Notes: generated by a model from the sequence alone, not told the origin. A stretch of 64,000 nucleotides of DNA from Dyella_A ginsengisoli (GCF_044904665.1 NZ_JADIKM010000005.1:186001-250000), one strand, 5' to 3'; positions 14,133 to 23,790 are shown, counted from the first letter of the stretch. Translations and numbers: made by a program.

Positions 14133-14182
14133 CCAGACCAGCAAAAAGGCCCGCATCGCTGCGGGCCTTTTTGCTGGTCTGG
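14133..14182. terminator. Bidirectional terminator shared by ispH and tRNA-Thr
   Basis: A perfect 23-bp stem (14133-14155 and 14160-14182) with a TCGC loop. Each arm contains an internal A5 or T5 tract next to the GC core GGCCCGCA, giving a U-run in both directions. Its right arm overlaps the encoded CCA end of the tRNA (14180-14182). Confidence 0.85.
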
Positions 14183-14255
14183 TGCCGGAAATAGGAATCG
14201 AACCTACGACCTACGCATTACGAATGCGCCGCTCTACCAACTGAGCTATTCCGGC
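14180..14255 (-). tRNA. tRNA-Thr (anticodon CGT)
   Basis: Read on the minus strand this is a complete 76-nt cloverleaf. The acceptor arms GCCGGAA and TTCCGGC pair perfectly, with discriminator A and encoded CCA. The D arm is GCTC-AGTTGGTA-GAGC, the anticodon stem GCGCA/TGCGT carries loop TTCGTAA, and the T arm is GTAGG-TTCGATT-CCTAT. Anticodon CGT reads ACG (Thr). Confidence 0.97.
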
Positions 14256-14409
14256 GAAGAGCCGCAAAGTCTACGTAGCAGGACGGGCTTGTGCAAGCGC
14301 TAGAACTCCCTGCCGAGGGTTCGCTCAAGTTGCAAGGGGCCGGGCCGTTACCTGGAATGCACCGCCCGGTGTCCCATCGCCATGGAGTGGCACTCGACGA
14401 GCCCCCTCC

Positions 14410-16314
14410 TTGCTGCGATATGCGCCCCCACCGCGAATGCTTGCCGGCTGCCTTGCGGCACTGCTAGTGCTCTCCGTTGCGGCCATGGCGGGCGAGGCTG
14501 GGCCACCGGCGGGAGCTGGATTCGATCGCCTGGCGGACCAGCTGGAGCGTGGGGAGCTGGTCATCACCACACACGCCGACGCGCTCAGGCTGCTCGACCA
14601 ACTCAAGCAGCAGATTCCGCCCGGGGACGATCGCCGCGAACTGCGTTACCGCTACATGTTCTGCATCCTGGGCATGGACAACGACCCGGCCAAGGGCGTG
14701 GCCTATGCCGAACAAGGCATGGCCGATGCGCGCCGCGTCGGATACGCTGATGCGGAAATCAATTTCCATTTCTGTCGCGGCTCCAAGCAGGAGTCGCTGA
14801 CGACCGCCCGCGACGCGCTCCCCGATTACAACGCCGGGATCGAGCTCGCCCGCCATGCGGAAAACATCCGGCTGGTGGCCGACGGCCTGACCTGGCGCGG
14901 CTCCGTGCAATCGCTGCTGGGGGAGCATGCGCTCGCCCTCGTCGATTTCCTGGAGGCGCAGAAGTTCTACGACAGCGCCGGCGAGCCGACCGAGAGCGAG
15001 CAGAACCTCTTCAACATCGCCGTGGCATATCGACGTCTGGGCGAGCGCACCGAAGCGCGCGGCTACCTTGATCGTTTGATGCAACTCGGAGGCGAGCGCA
15101 AGGATCTGCCTCAGCAGATGGCGGCTCACATGCAGCTCGGTTTCCTCGACCTGGAGACCGGGACGGATCACCTTGCAACCGCGCGCGCGCATTTTCTTGC
15201 TGCGCTGCAGATGGCCCGGTCCATTGGGAGCCACGTGTCGCAAGGATCGGCGCACATGGGGCTGGCGCAGGTGCTCAATCAGCTGGGTGACTACCGCGGC
15301 GCCCTGAGCGAATTGGGGGCGGCGCGTGCCGAGTACATCACTACGGGCGACCATTCCGACGGCGACATGTTTGCCCTGCAGGAGGGCGAGGCGCATGCCG
15401 GCTTGGGCGATCACGTCCTGGCGATCAGCGATTTCAACCGCTCCGAAGCATTCCTGCAAAAGAGCGGCAACCTGCGCTACCTCGCCGACCTCCTCGACCA
15501 TCGCTCGCGCAGCTACGAGGCCTTGGGGAAAACCGCCCAAGCGCTGGCGGATCTTCGTCGCATGGTGAAAGTTCACGAGGCGCTGGATCGAAAGGCGCAG
15601 TCGTACACCACGACCCTGATGAGCTACCAGTTTGATACCTCCCGCAAGGAGCAGGAAAACCGCAAGCTTGAGGCCGACCGCACGTTGCGCGACGAACAGC
15701 TCGCCTCGCTGCAGCGCGTGCGCCGCTGGCAACGCGTTGCGCTGACGCTCGGCGGCGTGCTGATCGTGCTGCTGCTATGGCAGGCACAGCGCCAGTTGCG
15801 CCGATCCCGCCGCCTGCACCGCATGGCCATGACCGACCCGTTGACTGGAGTGGCCAACCGGCGTGGTCTCGAATATTTCGGCGAGCGGGCGCTGCAGCAC
15901 GCGCGCCTGATCGAGGAGCCCATGTCGGTTCTTGCCATGGACCTGGATCACTTCAAGCGCGTCAATGATGAATATGGACACCCGGTGGGTGATGAGGTGC
16001 TCAAGCGATTTTCTGGTCTATGCCTGGAAAGCCTGCGCCAGATCGACCGGATCGGAAGGATGGGCGGAGAAGAGTTCGTAGTAATCCTTCCCGGCACGAC
16101 GCTTGAAGCGGCCACCTCCATCGCTGAGCGGATTCGCGAGGCGGTGTCGGCGTTGGCGCTGGATGACCTTGAGACGGGTCTGCGCATCTCCGTGAGCCTT
16201 GGAATCACCGAGCGACGCGAGGCTGACAGGGAATTTGCCCAGCTGGTTGCACGCGCGGACGAGGCTCTATACGTGGCCAAGCGGCAGGGCCGGAACCGGA
16301 CAGAGTCCCTTTGA
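14410..16314 (+). CDS. TPR-containing membrane diguanylate cyclase
   Basis: A 634-residue c-di-GMP synthase candidate. It has an N-terminal signal sequence (LAGCLAALLVLSVAAMA), a long helical TPR-like periplasmic region of roughly residues 60-430, one transmembrane helix near 440-460 (WQRVALTLGGVLIVLLLW), then a cytoplasmic GGDEF domain. The active-site motif is intact as GGEEF at residues 552-556, with DPLTGVANRRG and DLDHFKRVND upstream. No RxxD product-inhibition site is obvious just before GGEEF. The TTG at 14410 gives a basic n-region; an ATG at 14437 is the alternative, and neither has a strong Shine-Dalgarno. The periplasmic TPR region suggests sensing of a protein or peptide ligand. 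Confidence 0.88.
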   Translation: MLRYAPPPRMLAGCLAALLVLSVAAMAGEAGPPAGAGFDRLADQLERGELVITTHADALRLLDQLKQQIPPGDDRRELRYRYMFCILGMDNDPAKGVAYAEQGMADARRVGYADAEINFHFCRGSKQESLTTARDALPDYNAGIELARHAENIRLVADGLTWRGSVQSLLGEHALALVDFLEAQKFYDSAGEPTESEQNLFNIAVAYRRLGERTEARGYLDRLMQLGGERKDLPQQMAAHMQLGFLDLETGTDHLATARAHFLAALQMARSIGSHVSQGSAHMGLAQVLNQLGDYRGALSELGAARAEYITTGDHSDGDMFALQEGEAHAGLGDHVLAISDFNRSEAFLQKSGNLRYLADLLDHRSRSYEALGKTAQALADLRRMVKVHEALDRKAQSYTTTLMSYQFDTSRKEQENRKLEADRTLRDEQLASLQRVRRWQRVALTLGGVLIVLLLWQAQRQLRRSRRLHRMAMTDPLTGVANRRGLEYFGERALQHARLIEEPMSVLAMDLDHFKRVNDEYGHPVGDEVLKRFSGLCLESLRQIDRIGRMGGEEFVVILPGTTLEAATSIAERIREAVSALALDDLETGLRISVSLGITERREADREFAQLVARADEALYVAKRQGRNRTESL

Positions 16315-16462
16315 GGGCGGGTGCGGTCGGAGCTTGTGACGTCCGTCGCCCTTTCCAGCGCTGAACGACCGCTGATCGGGAGAATTGCGCCGCTTGTCGG
16401 GTGCTATCGAGTCTGGCCCTCCTTGGATGCTTATTCTCCATGCCTTGGAATAGGGGAGAGCC

Positions 16463-17125
16463 ATGGGCCAGTTTTTCGGGCAACTTGATCACGCCGGGAG
16501 CAGCGTCTGCGCTGATGACAGTGGGGCGAGTACAGCTCTGCGGGTGGCTCGCAGCCACTGTCAGCTGGCGCGGCGGAAGGAGGGCGAGCGGGGATTCACT
16601 CTGATCGAGCTGATGGTGGCCGTGATGGTGGCGGCTGTATTACTTGCCATAGCCGTGCCGAGCTTCAGGTCGATTATGGTGTCGAGCCGGCTAAACACAT
16701 CAGTCAACGACCTCATTGCCTCGCTCAATACGGCGCGCATGGAGGCCATCAAGACCAACTCCGGCGTGCTGTTCTGTAGTAATTCGGCTTCTACCAATAC
16801 GAATACCACTGACCCTAAGGATGCTGCGTTGGGCTCCAAATGCGGTACGGATACAGGTGCGGTTATAGCGACTATTGGCTCGACCCCTACCGTTGTTCGT
16901 GCCGGTCCTGCGTTGACCACTGGTGCAATCCAGGTCAGTGGCAATGTCCAAGCCCTTCACTATGGCGGTGACGGCCTAGCCCGCGCCGTGGGACAGAGCA
17001 CGCTCTACGGCGGCACTGTCGCCAAGATCTGCAGCAGCTCGCTTACTTCCAACAACATACGCACCGTCACTATGACCGGAGGCTCGATCCTTGTGACTGC
17101 GCCTAGTTCGGGGGGCTGTCCATGA
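16463..17125 (+). CDS. fimT: Type IV minor prepilin, GspH/FimT family
   Basis: A pseudopilin expected to join the pilus-tip priming complex. The prepilin peptidase site is GERG|FTLIELMVA, with Gly44 at -1 and Glu at +5, followed by the hydrophobic helix and a Ser/Thr-rich globular domain with cysteines near the C-terminus. The ATG at 16463 has a good Shine-Dalgarno (GGGGAGAG) but gives an unusually long 44-residue leader; an internal GTG at 16544 would give about 17 residues. It is the first gene of the fimT-pilV-pilW-pilX-pilY1-pilE operon and its stop overlaps pilV (ATGA). Confidence 0.88.
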   Translation: MGQFFGQLDHAGSSVCADDSGASTALRVARSHCQLARRKEGERGFTLIELMVAVMVAAVLLAIAVPSFRSIMVSSRLNTSVNDLIASLNTARMEAIKTNSGVLFCSNSASTNTNTTDPKDAALGSKCGTDTGAVIATIGSTPTVVRAGPALTTGAIQVSGNVQALHYGGDGLARAVGQSTLYGGTVAKICSSSLTSNNIRTVTMTGGSILVTAPSSGGCP

Positions 17126-17682
17126 GAATCACCACTGTGTTGGAAGTGCCTTCTCTTGCACTGCAGGAATGTTTTTCTGTCGCCTCGCCAGAGGCGAGGG
17201 CTTGCCATACGCCCATGCGGTCTCTTGGGGGTATGCATCGTGGCTTCAGACAGTCGGGCGTTGGGTTGATCGAGGTGCTCATTGCGGTACTGGTGCTGTC
17301 GATTGGATTTCTCGGCATGGCCGCGCTGATGGCCAAGTCGATGGCAACTAACAACAGTGCGATGGCCCGGAGTATGGCGACCATCTCCAGTTACTCCATT
17401 CTTGACGCCTTGCGGGCCGATATCGTCGCAGCAAGGGCTGGCACCTATAACGGGAAGGTGACGGCCGACTCCTGTCCTGCAGCGGGCGGCTCTTTGAGCA
17501 GTTTTCAGCTGAACCGTTGGTGCAAGGAGCTTGGCAACGCTCTAGGCGCCCAAAGCACAACCAGCGGAGAAGTTGCGTGCACCGGTGCTGGTGAATGCAC
17601 GGTCACCATTACCTTCGACGACAGTCGCGCTGGCGCCGGTGGCGCTGCGGATCAGAAAGTGATCACCAAGGCTATCTTATGA
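17122..17682 (+). CDS. pilV: Type IV minor prepilin PilV
   Basis: Minor pilin of the tip complex that helps initiate pilus assembly and carry PilY1. The processing site is RQSG|VGLIEVLIAVLVL, with Glu at +5, followed by a 20-residue hydrophobic helix and a small cysteine-bearing domain. The ATG at 17122 overlaps the fimT stop, giving a 46-residue leader. An ATG at 17236, preceded by a GGGGG stretch, would give a more typical 9-residue leader, so the true start is uncertain. Its stop overlaps pilW. Confidence 0.88.
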   Translation: MRITTVLEVPSLALQECFSVASPEARACHTPMRSLGGMHRGFRQSGVGLIEVLIAVLVLSIGFLGMAALMAKSMATNNSAMARSMATISSYSILDALRADIVAARAGTYNGKVTADSCPAAGGSLSSFQLNRWCKELGNALGAQSTTSGEVACTGAGECTVTITFDDSRAGAGGAADQKVITKAIL

Positions 17683-18740
17683 GCGGACATAGCGCTTCCC
17701 CTTTCCAGTTCGTTCGACAGAAAAGCTTAATCCAGCGAAGTTCTCAGATCGGCTTCTCCCTGATCGAACTGATGATTGCGATGGTGCTCGGTCTGATTGT
17801 CATCGGCGGCGTCATCAGCGTGTTTCTAGCCGGCCAGCGGTCCTACGTCACCAACACGGCGCTTGGGGATGTGCAGGACGGCTCGCGGATCGCATTCGAG
17901 ATGATGGCGCGCGACATTCGCGATGCCGGTCTTACCGGATGCGGTAATCGTGATCGCGTCTCCAATGTACTGAACAACAGTCCCACGGCAGGTGGGTCGA
18001 CGTGGTGGGCGGACTGGAGCAACGCAGTTCACGGCTATGGCGCCGGCACTGCGACTGCCGACCCGGCTTTGGTGGGCTTGAACCAAGTGGGCGGAACAGA
18101 TTCGCTGCAATTGCTTGGTGCAACCGATTCCGGTCTGAGCGTGGCGGCTACCCCTAGTTCAACAGCGGCGAATTTCAAGCTGAATGACAAGAGTTCCGAT
18201 CTCGTTACAGGGGACGTCATTATTGTGTGCGATCCTGATCACGCTGCGATCGTCCAGATCACTGACTACAACGACAGCACCGTCACCGTTGTCCATAATG
18301 ATAACAGCGGAAATAAGACCATTCCGGGCAATTGTTCCAAGGGTTTGGGTTATCCCCCTCTTTGCACCACCAACGGCAATGGTTACCAGTACGGACCGAA
18401 TTCACAGATTTTCAAGTTTGCTGGTGTGGATTGGTATATTGGAACTAATCCGACGGGTGGGAAATCGCTTTATCGCGTGTCCGTGACCACCGTAAGCAAT
18501 AAGCCCACTCCGACGTCCCAAGAGATGGTGCGCGACGTTACGGCCATGAGCATTCGCTACCACCAGGCGGGACAGTCTTCCTTCGTGGATGCTGCGACTG
18601 TCGGTACAAACTGGGCTGCCGTGGACGCCGTGCAGGTCCAACTCACGCTGGAGAGCGTTGACAAGAGCGCTGGCACCAACGGCAAGGCCATCGCCAGAAA
18701 CTTCACTGCCACAACCACCGTGCGCAACCGAGTGCAATGA
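17679..18740 (+). CDS. pilW: Type IV minor prepilin PilW
   Basis: A 353-residue minor pilin with processing site SSQIG|FSLIELMIAMVLG (Gly25, Glu at +5). The large C-terminal domain contains the typical early segment SRIAFEMMARDIRDAGLTGCG shared by PilW/PulJ proteins. PilW normally works with FimT/U, PilV, PilX and PilE as the tip complex. The ATG at 17679 overlaps the pilV stop (ATGA). Confidence 0.92.
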   Translation: MSGHSASPFQFVRQKSLIQRSSQIGFSLIELMIAMVLGLIVIGGVISVFLAGQRSYVTNTALGDVQDGSRIAFEMMARDIRDAGLTGCGNRDRVSNVLNNSPTAGGSTWWADWSNAVHGYGAGTATADPALVGLNQVGGTDSLQLLGATDSGLSVAATPSSTAANFKLNDKSSDLVTGDVIIVCDPDHAAIVQITDYNDSTVTVVHNDNSGNKTIPGNCSKGLGYPPLCTTNGNGYQYGPNSQIFKFAGVDWYIGTNPTGGKSLYRVSVTTVSNKPTPTSQEMVRDVTAMSIRYHQAGQSSFVDAATVGTNWAAVDAVQVQLTLESVDKSAGTNGKAIARNFTATTTVRNRVQ

Positions 18741-18741
18741 C

Positions 18742-19362
18742 ATGAGTCACGTTCACTGTTTCTCTCATTCGGCTGGAGCGACGACCCGAGGCGAGCTCTT
18801 GCGTAGGGCGCGCCGAGCACACCCGAACGGGGAGCGAGGCGTGGCTTTGGTAGTTGCGCTGATCTTGTTGGTGGTTATCTCATTGGTGGGGCTGGCGGCT
18901 TCGCGTGGCACGATCATGCAGCAGAAGATGGCCTCCAATATGTACGATCGGCAGATTGCTTTTCAGAGTGCGGAGGCTGCTATGCGTGCCGCTGCCGCCA
19001 GCATTCCCGTCAGTCCCGCCAACGTTGCCCGCAATTGCCAGTCCGCCAGCGTGATTTGTCTGGCGAACCCGTTCGACGATCCCAATCTCCCTCCCGGTAG
19101 TATCAAGAATCTTTCCACCGGCCAATACACGGCATCCACGCTCGCGACCGGTCAGCCCCAGTACGTGATCGAGAACATGGGAAATTATCAGGATCCGAAC
19201 GCCAACACGGGCTTCAATCAGAGCGCCAATGCGCACAATTACGGCGTCAACGGCGGCTCCATTACCAACATCTACTACCGGGTTACTGCTCGCAGTGGCG
19301 ATCCGTCCCAGGTCGATGGCCGTGCCGTGGTGGTTTTGCAAGCCATGATCAAGCAGGGCTGA
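18742..19362 (+). CDS. pilX: Type IV minor pilin PilX
   Basis: A 206-residue GspK-like minor pilin. The leader is basic and ends GERG|VALVVALILLVVISL; Glu at +5 is absent, as expected for this non-canonical family member at the very tip. The segment AASRGTIMQQKMASNMYDRQ is characteristic of PilX. It starts 1 bp after the pilW stop codon and precedes pilY1. Confidence 0.9.
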   Translation: MSHVHCFSHSAGATTRGELLRRARRAHPNGERGVALVVALILLVVISLVGLAASRGTIMQQKMASNMYDRQIAFQSAEAAMRAAAASIPVSPANVARNCQSASVICLANPFDDPNLPPGSIKNLSTGQYTASTLATGQPQYVIENMGNYQDPNANTGFNQSANAHNYGVNGGSITNIYYRVTARSGDPSQVDGRAVVVLQAMIKQG

Positions 19363-19438
19363 TTGTCTGGCCATGCGCCGAGTTAACAAGGATGCATGGG
19401 CCTCCCCATGCTGCGCCATCGCAAAGAGCGAAACCGAT

Positions 19439-22400
19439 ATGAATACCAATCCCCATACGCGCAGCAATGTTGGCCGTTTTATGAGCAGGCTGCTGACGAC
19501 CGGCCTCACTGTCTGGTTGCTGGGTGTGGCATTTTCTCCAGCGCAGGCCGCCACCATGACGACACCGAGCCCGGTAGTCGACCAGGCGCCACTCATCATC
19601 CAAAAGCCGCTTCCGCCCAATCTTGTGCTGATGCTGGATGATTCTGGATCGATGGCTTGGGACTATATGCCGGATTGGGGGTATTTGAAAAATAATAGCA
19701 ATAATGACGCCTTGATTGATGCGGCGAACAATGGTGTTTATTACGATCCGACGATCGTATATACCCCGCCTCTGAAGGCGGATGGTACGCGCTACCCGGA
19801 CGCAACCGGCCTTACCAGTGCGTGGGTCAATGGGTTCAGTACTGCAACTTCAAAGGCTACGGCTGACTTGACGGCGTACGGCGGCGAGTCCGGTTATTTC
19901 GGTAGTAATTCTTCGCACAATATCTCATACTCATCGAACACCTTCCAGACATCAACGTATGATTACGTTGGCTATTATGATTGCCAGAGCTATTACAACA
20001 ATCAAGCGGGTGCATTTGATTATAGCTATAAAACATATAATCGATATTATTCTCAAGGCCTTTGCACAGTTTACTACAACAGGGTTTTTACGGGTTATTT
20101 TCAGTATTCTCAAGGTCCTGCCGCTGGTCCCTACGTTGTTCATTATGTGGCGGCAGTCGCATGCGGAGGGCAGCCGAACTGTGTGACAGCATCCGACACT
20201 TCGGGTGTGGCGGCGCCGAATAAGGATGCTGCTGGCAATACGCTCAAGGCTCAAGATGGCACTGCTCTGACGGCAGGTCAGAATATTGCCAATTGGTTTG
20301 CGTATTATCACACTCGAATCCTGATGGCGAAGAGTGGGATGATGAATGCTTTCGCCGACATAGATCAGAATTTTCGTATTGGGTTTGGATCTATTGATGG
20401 CGGTGATAGCGGTAATAAGAATTACATAAACCTTCCTGCTGGCCGGTATAGCTACGCTGACAGCTACAACGATGGAAACAATTACATTGCGCAAGTCCAG
20501 CCCTTTGGTGTAGGCACAGATACGGGCAGCCAGAAGAGCGCCATGTGGAGTTGGATTAGTCGAGCCAAAGCCAGCGGTGGTACTCCTCTGCGTCAGGCGT
20601 TGGGCGCGGTCGGTTCGTACTACCAAACGGCTCAGCCTTGGACGTCGAAAAATCCTACGACAGGCGGCGACGAGGAATTGGCTTGTCGGCAGTCCTATAC
20701 CATTCTCACCACGGATGGTTTCTGGAATGGCAACTCGCCAGGCGTGGGAAATGTGGACAACACGGCCGCAGGTCCCATCACCGGCCCAACGAATCAGCCC
20801 TTTACTTACAATCCAGCCCCTCCTTTCGCGGATGCCAACAGCGATACGCTGGCCGACGTGGCGATGAAGTATTGGGTGACGGATCTGCGTCCTGCAGCGA
20901 ACGAGGTTCCGACCAATAAGGAAGACCCTGCTTTCTGGCAGCACATGACCACGTTCACGTTGGGTCTGGGCTTTACTCCACAAAACATCAGTCCTGCCGG
21001 AACTACTAGCGCCGATATTTGGAGCTGGGTCACGGGGGGCACTGTCGATCCCAACTTCAGCTGGCCAACGCCGTCAAAGGACAGCATCAACAATATTGCT
21101 GACCTCGAGCATGCGGCTGTCAATGGTCGAGGCGGATTCTATTCGGCCACGACCCCCCAGGCATTCGCCGATGGCTTGAAGCAGGCGTTGAAGCGTGCCA
21201 CCGATCGGGTCGGCACCGGAGCGAGCTTGGCAGCAAATTCTACCCAGTTGAAGAATGGCGCATTTGCCTATCAAGCGAACTACTACACGGGAAATTGGAA
21301 AGGCGACTTGAAAGCCATTGCCGTGGACCCCAACAGCGGCACGCTTGCTCTTAACCCAAGCTGGACCGCGGTCAGTCAGTTGCCTGTGTTCGGCAGCCGA
21401 AATATCTATACTTACAATCCTGACGTGAGTCCGGTGGCGGCTGTGGTGTTTAACAGTACAACTGGATTGTCGAGCGCCGAATTGGCCGCGCTCGGCGCGG
21501 ATGCGACCTCACAGCAGGACATGATTGACTATCTGCGCGGCGATAGTGCGAAGGAGCAAAGCGCGAAGAATGGTATCTACCGTACTCGCGAAACTCCGCT
21601 TGGCGATATTGTCGATTCTCAGCCGGTTTATGTCGGGCAGCCCTCCGCCAACCAGTTTATCAACCAGTCTTTCACCGGGACTGACGTTTACGCCAGCTAT
21701 GCGGCAACCGTCCGGCAGGGGTTGATTTTCGTTGCTGCGAATGACGGCATGTTGCACGCTTTCAACGCCGATACAGGTGTCGAGACCTATGCATACCTGC
21801 CAGCCGCCGTGATTACCAGCGGCCTGAAAGCCCTCGCGGACCCGGACTACGGCACGACCTCAGCAGTACCGCACCAGTTCTTCAACGATGGCGAACTGAC
21901 CGTAGCCGACGTCTATTTCGGTTCCGCGTGGCATACCGTGGCGGTGGGTACAACTGGGCGCGGGCCGGCCAAGGCAGTATATGCCCTCGATGTGACGGAC
22001 CCTGCCAATATCAAGCTGTTGTGGGAGCGATCGGCCGGTGATGGCAAGGCGAACGCTGACTATATTGGCCAGATGACCGGCAAGCCTGTTATCGCCCAAA
22101 CAAATGTTGCCGCCGGCGACGTCACCGGTAACGGCAACTGGTCAGTGCTCATTGGCAATGGCTATAACAGCAAGAACGGAGTGGCGGCGCTGCTGCAGTT
22201 TGCAATCAGGGATGGAACGCTCACCGTACATGCGACGGATTCTGCCGGGGGCAATGGTCTTGCGGCCCCAGCGGTCTGGATGGGTGATCTGTCGGTTGGC
22301 ATCAGCACAGTCGCCTATGCGGGCGATGCGCTTGGCCGGGTGTGGTCGTTTGGCCTGAACGTCGCGACGGTGACCAAGGTAAAGGGAGTCTCTACGACCA

Positions 22401-23278
22401 CTTATGCGTCAACCCCCTCAAGTGCCGGTGTTAAGTTGTTCACGGCGACGGATGCCGCCACGGGCGGTAATGCTCAACCGATTACCTCCGGCATGCTGGT
22501 CGGGCAGAATCCGACGACTCAGGATTTGTGGTTGTTTTTCGGTACGGGCCAATACCTGAGCAGCAGCGATCTGGTCAGCAGGTCGACTCAGTCTTGGTAC
22601 GGCTTGATCGTGAAGTCCTCGACCGCAAATGTTGCGGCCGATGGGACTAATAATGTGGGTCTGGGCAACCTTGTGCAGCGCTCGATTATCGCGGAAACGC
22701 CCGGGACCCCGGCGGTCCTCAATAGCGATGGAACCGTAAAAACTGCGGCGATTGCCCCGGCTCGTGCTTTTACAGCAACTCCCACCTCATCCGACATGAC
22801 TGGCAAGTCGGGTTGGTACATCAATCTGCTGTCGCCTTCCAGCGTTACCGGCACCGGTGGAGCGGTGACCTACACGCCCAATCAATTGGCCGAGGGTGAG
22901 CGGATCGTTACGCCAGTCCAGTTTCAGGGCAACCGGTTGGTGGCTACGTCGCGGATCCCGCAGGCAACGGACCTCTGCAATCCTTCCGGACGCGGCTGGA
23001 TCATGGCAGTGGACCCGTTCACCGGCACGAATCCGCAAACGAGTTTCTTTGACCTCAATGGAGATGGTCAGATCAACCAACCTGCAGACTACATTATGGT
23101 GGACGGAAAACCGGTGGCGACCGGTGGCATTGGCTTTAGTTCTCTGCCCAACAATCCGATCTTCATGGGTGGCAGCATGCTGGTCAGTTTCGATAACGGC
23201 AGCGCCACCAGCATCAAGACGTCCGGCACGTCCAATACACTGCAGCGCGTTTCTTGGCGTGAGCTGATCAACCAGTAA
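19439..23278 (+). CDS. pilY1: PilY1 pilus-tip adhesin / assembly factor
   Basis: A 1279-residue exported protein with a signal peptide ending near FSPAQA (residue 37). The N-terminal von Willebrand A-like domain opens with the MIDAS motif LMLDDSGSMAW near residue 70. The C-terminal half is the PilY1 beta-propeller (GDIVDSQPVYVG, FVAANDGMLHAFNADTG, VGTTGRGPAKAVYALDV). A calcium-binding-like loop DLNGDGQINQ lies near the C-terminus. Between the MIDAS and the rest of the VWA domain sits a Tyr/Asn/Ser-rich insertion (19.9-20.1 kb) with A+T-rich codons. PilY1 caps the pilus, regulates retraction and mediates adhesion. The ATG at 19439 was preferred over 19373 because it gives a clean signal peptide. 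Confidence 0.94.
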   Translation: MNTNPHTRSNVGRFMSRLLTTGLTVWLLGVAFSPAQAATMTTPSPVVDQAPLIIQKPLPPNLVLMLDDSGSMAWDYMPDWGYLKNNSNNDALIDAANNGVYYDPTIVYTPPLKADGTRYPDATGLTSAWVNGFSTATSKATADLTAYGGESGYFGSNSSHNISYSSNTFQTSTYDYVGYYDCQSYYNNQAGAFDYSYKTYNRYYSQGLCTVYYNRVFTGYFQYSQGPAAGPYVVHYVAAVACGGQPNCVTASDTSGVAAPNKDAAGNTLKAQDGTALTAGQNIANWFAYYHTRILMAKSGMMNAFADIDQNFRIGFGSIDGGDSGNKNYINLPAGRYSYADSYNDGNNYIAQVQPFGVGTDTGSQKSAMWSWISRAKASGGTPLRQALGAVGSYYQTAQPWTSKNPTTGGDEELACRQSYTILTTDGFWNGNSPGVGNVDNTAAGPITGPTNQPFTYNPAPPFADANSDTLADVAMKYWVTDLRPAANEVPTNKEDPAFWQHMTTFTLGLGFTPQNISPAGTTSADIWSWVTGGTVDPNFSWPTPSKDSINNIADLEHAAVNGRGGFYSATTPQAFADGLKQALKRATDRVGTGASLAANSTQLKNGAFAYQANYYTGNWKGDLKAIAVDPNSGTLALNPSWTAVSQLPVFGSRNIYTYNPDVSPVAAVVFNSTTGLSSAELAALGADATSQQDMIDYLRGDSAKEQSAKNGIYRTRETPLGDIVDSQPVYVGQPSANQFINQSFTGTDVYASYAATVRQGLIFVAANDGMLHAFNADTGVETYAYLPAAVITSGLKALADPDYGTTSAVPHQFFNDGELTVADVYFGSAWHTVAVGTTGRGPAKAVYALDVTDPANIKLLWERSAGDGKANADYIGQMTGKPVIAQTNVAAGDVTGNGNWSVLIGNGYNSKNGVAALLQFAIRDGTLTVHATDSAGGNGLAAPAVWMGDLSVGISTVAYAGDALGRVWSFGLNVATVTKVKGVSTTTYASTPSSAGVKLFTATDAATGGNAQPITSGMLVGQNPTTQDLWLFFGTGQYLSSSDLVSRSTQSWYGLIVKSSTANVAADGTNNVGLGNLVQRSIIAETPGTPAVLNSDGTVKTAAIAPARAFTATPTSSDMTGKSGWYINLLSPSSVTGTGGAVTYTPNQLAEGERIVTPVQFQGNRLVATSRIPQATDLCNPSGRGWIMAVDPFTGTNPQTSFFDLNGDGQINQPADYIMVDGKPVATGGIGFSSLPNNPIFMGGSMLVSFDNGSATSIKTSGTSNTLQRVSWRELINQ

Positions 23279-23289
23279 GGAGCAACGTC

Positions 23290-23790
23290 ATGAAAATGTC
23301 CTGGCGCGTAGTTGGTGATGGGAATGTTGCAGCTTTGCGCCGGAGGGCTATGCAGACGCCTTTTCGAAACTCTGGTGCAGGCTTCACCTTGGTCGAGTTG
23401 ATGGTTGTGGTGGCTATCGTTGCGATTCTGGCAGCGATCGCACTGCCGGCCTACAGTCGGTATGTGGTCAAGACGAGAAGGGCGGCGGCCACCGCCTGTC
23501 TTTCCGAATATGCCAACTACATGGAACGTTACTACACTACCAATCTGCGTTATGACCAGGATGCCAGCGCCACGGCCAATGCCATCCCAACATTGGACTG
23601 CAGCACGCCGCAACAGACAGGCAATAACTACCAGTACACGACCACCGTACTCACCGCAAACGCTTTCACGTTCCAGGCCAAGCCCATAGGCGGACAGGCG
23701 ACAAGCGATACCCAGTGCGCGACGTTGACCATCGATCAGGCGGGGAAGCGCACGGATAGCGGTACCGGGAGCCTTTCGGAGTGCTGGTGA
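23290..23790 (+). CDS. pilE: Type IV minor prepilin PilE
   Basis: A 166-residue pilin with the classical site GAG|FTLVELMVVVAIVAILAAIALPAY. The C-terminal domain has two cysteines (LDCST and SECW at the extreme end) able to form the D-loop disulfide. The ATG at 23290 has an excellent AAGGAG Shine-Dalgarno 7 nt upstream; an internal ATG at 23350, also preceded by GGAGG, would give a more conventional 11-residue leader. It is the last gene of the cluster, where PilE acts as a minor pilin, not the major fibre subunit. Confidence 0.92.
   Translation: MKMSWRVVGDGNVAALRRRAMQTPFRNSGAGFTLVELMVVVAIVAILAAIALPAYSRYVVKTRRAAATACLSEYANYMERYYTTNLRYDQDASATANAIPTLDCSTPQQTGNNYQYTTTVLTANAFTFQAKPIGGQATSDTQCATLTIDQAGKRTDSGTGSLSECW

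Noticed and set aside
16425..16445. Possible sigma54 promoter upstream of fimT (TGGCCCTCC...)
   Set aside because: The GG and GC elements are 12 nt apart instead of 10 and the -24 region is not conserved.
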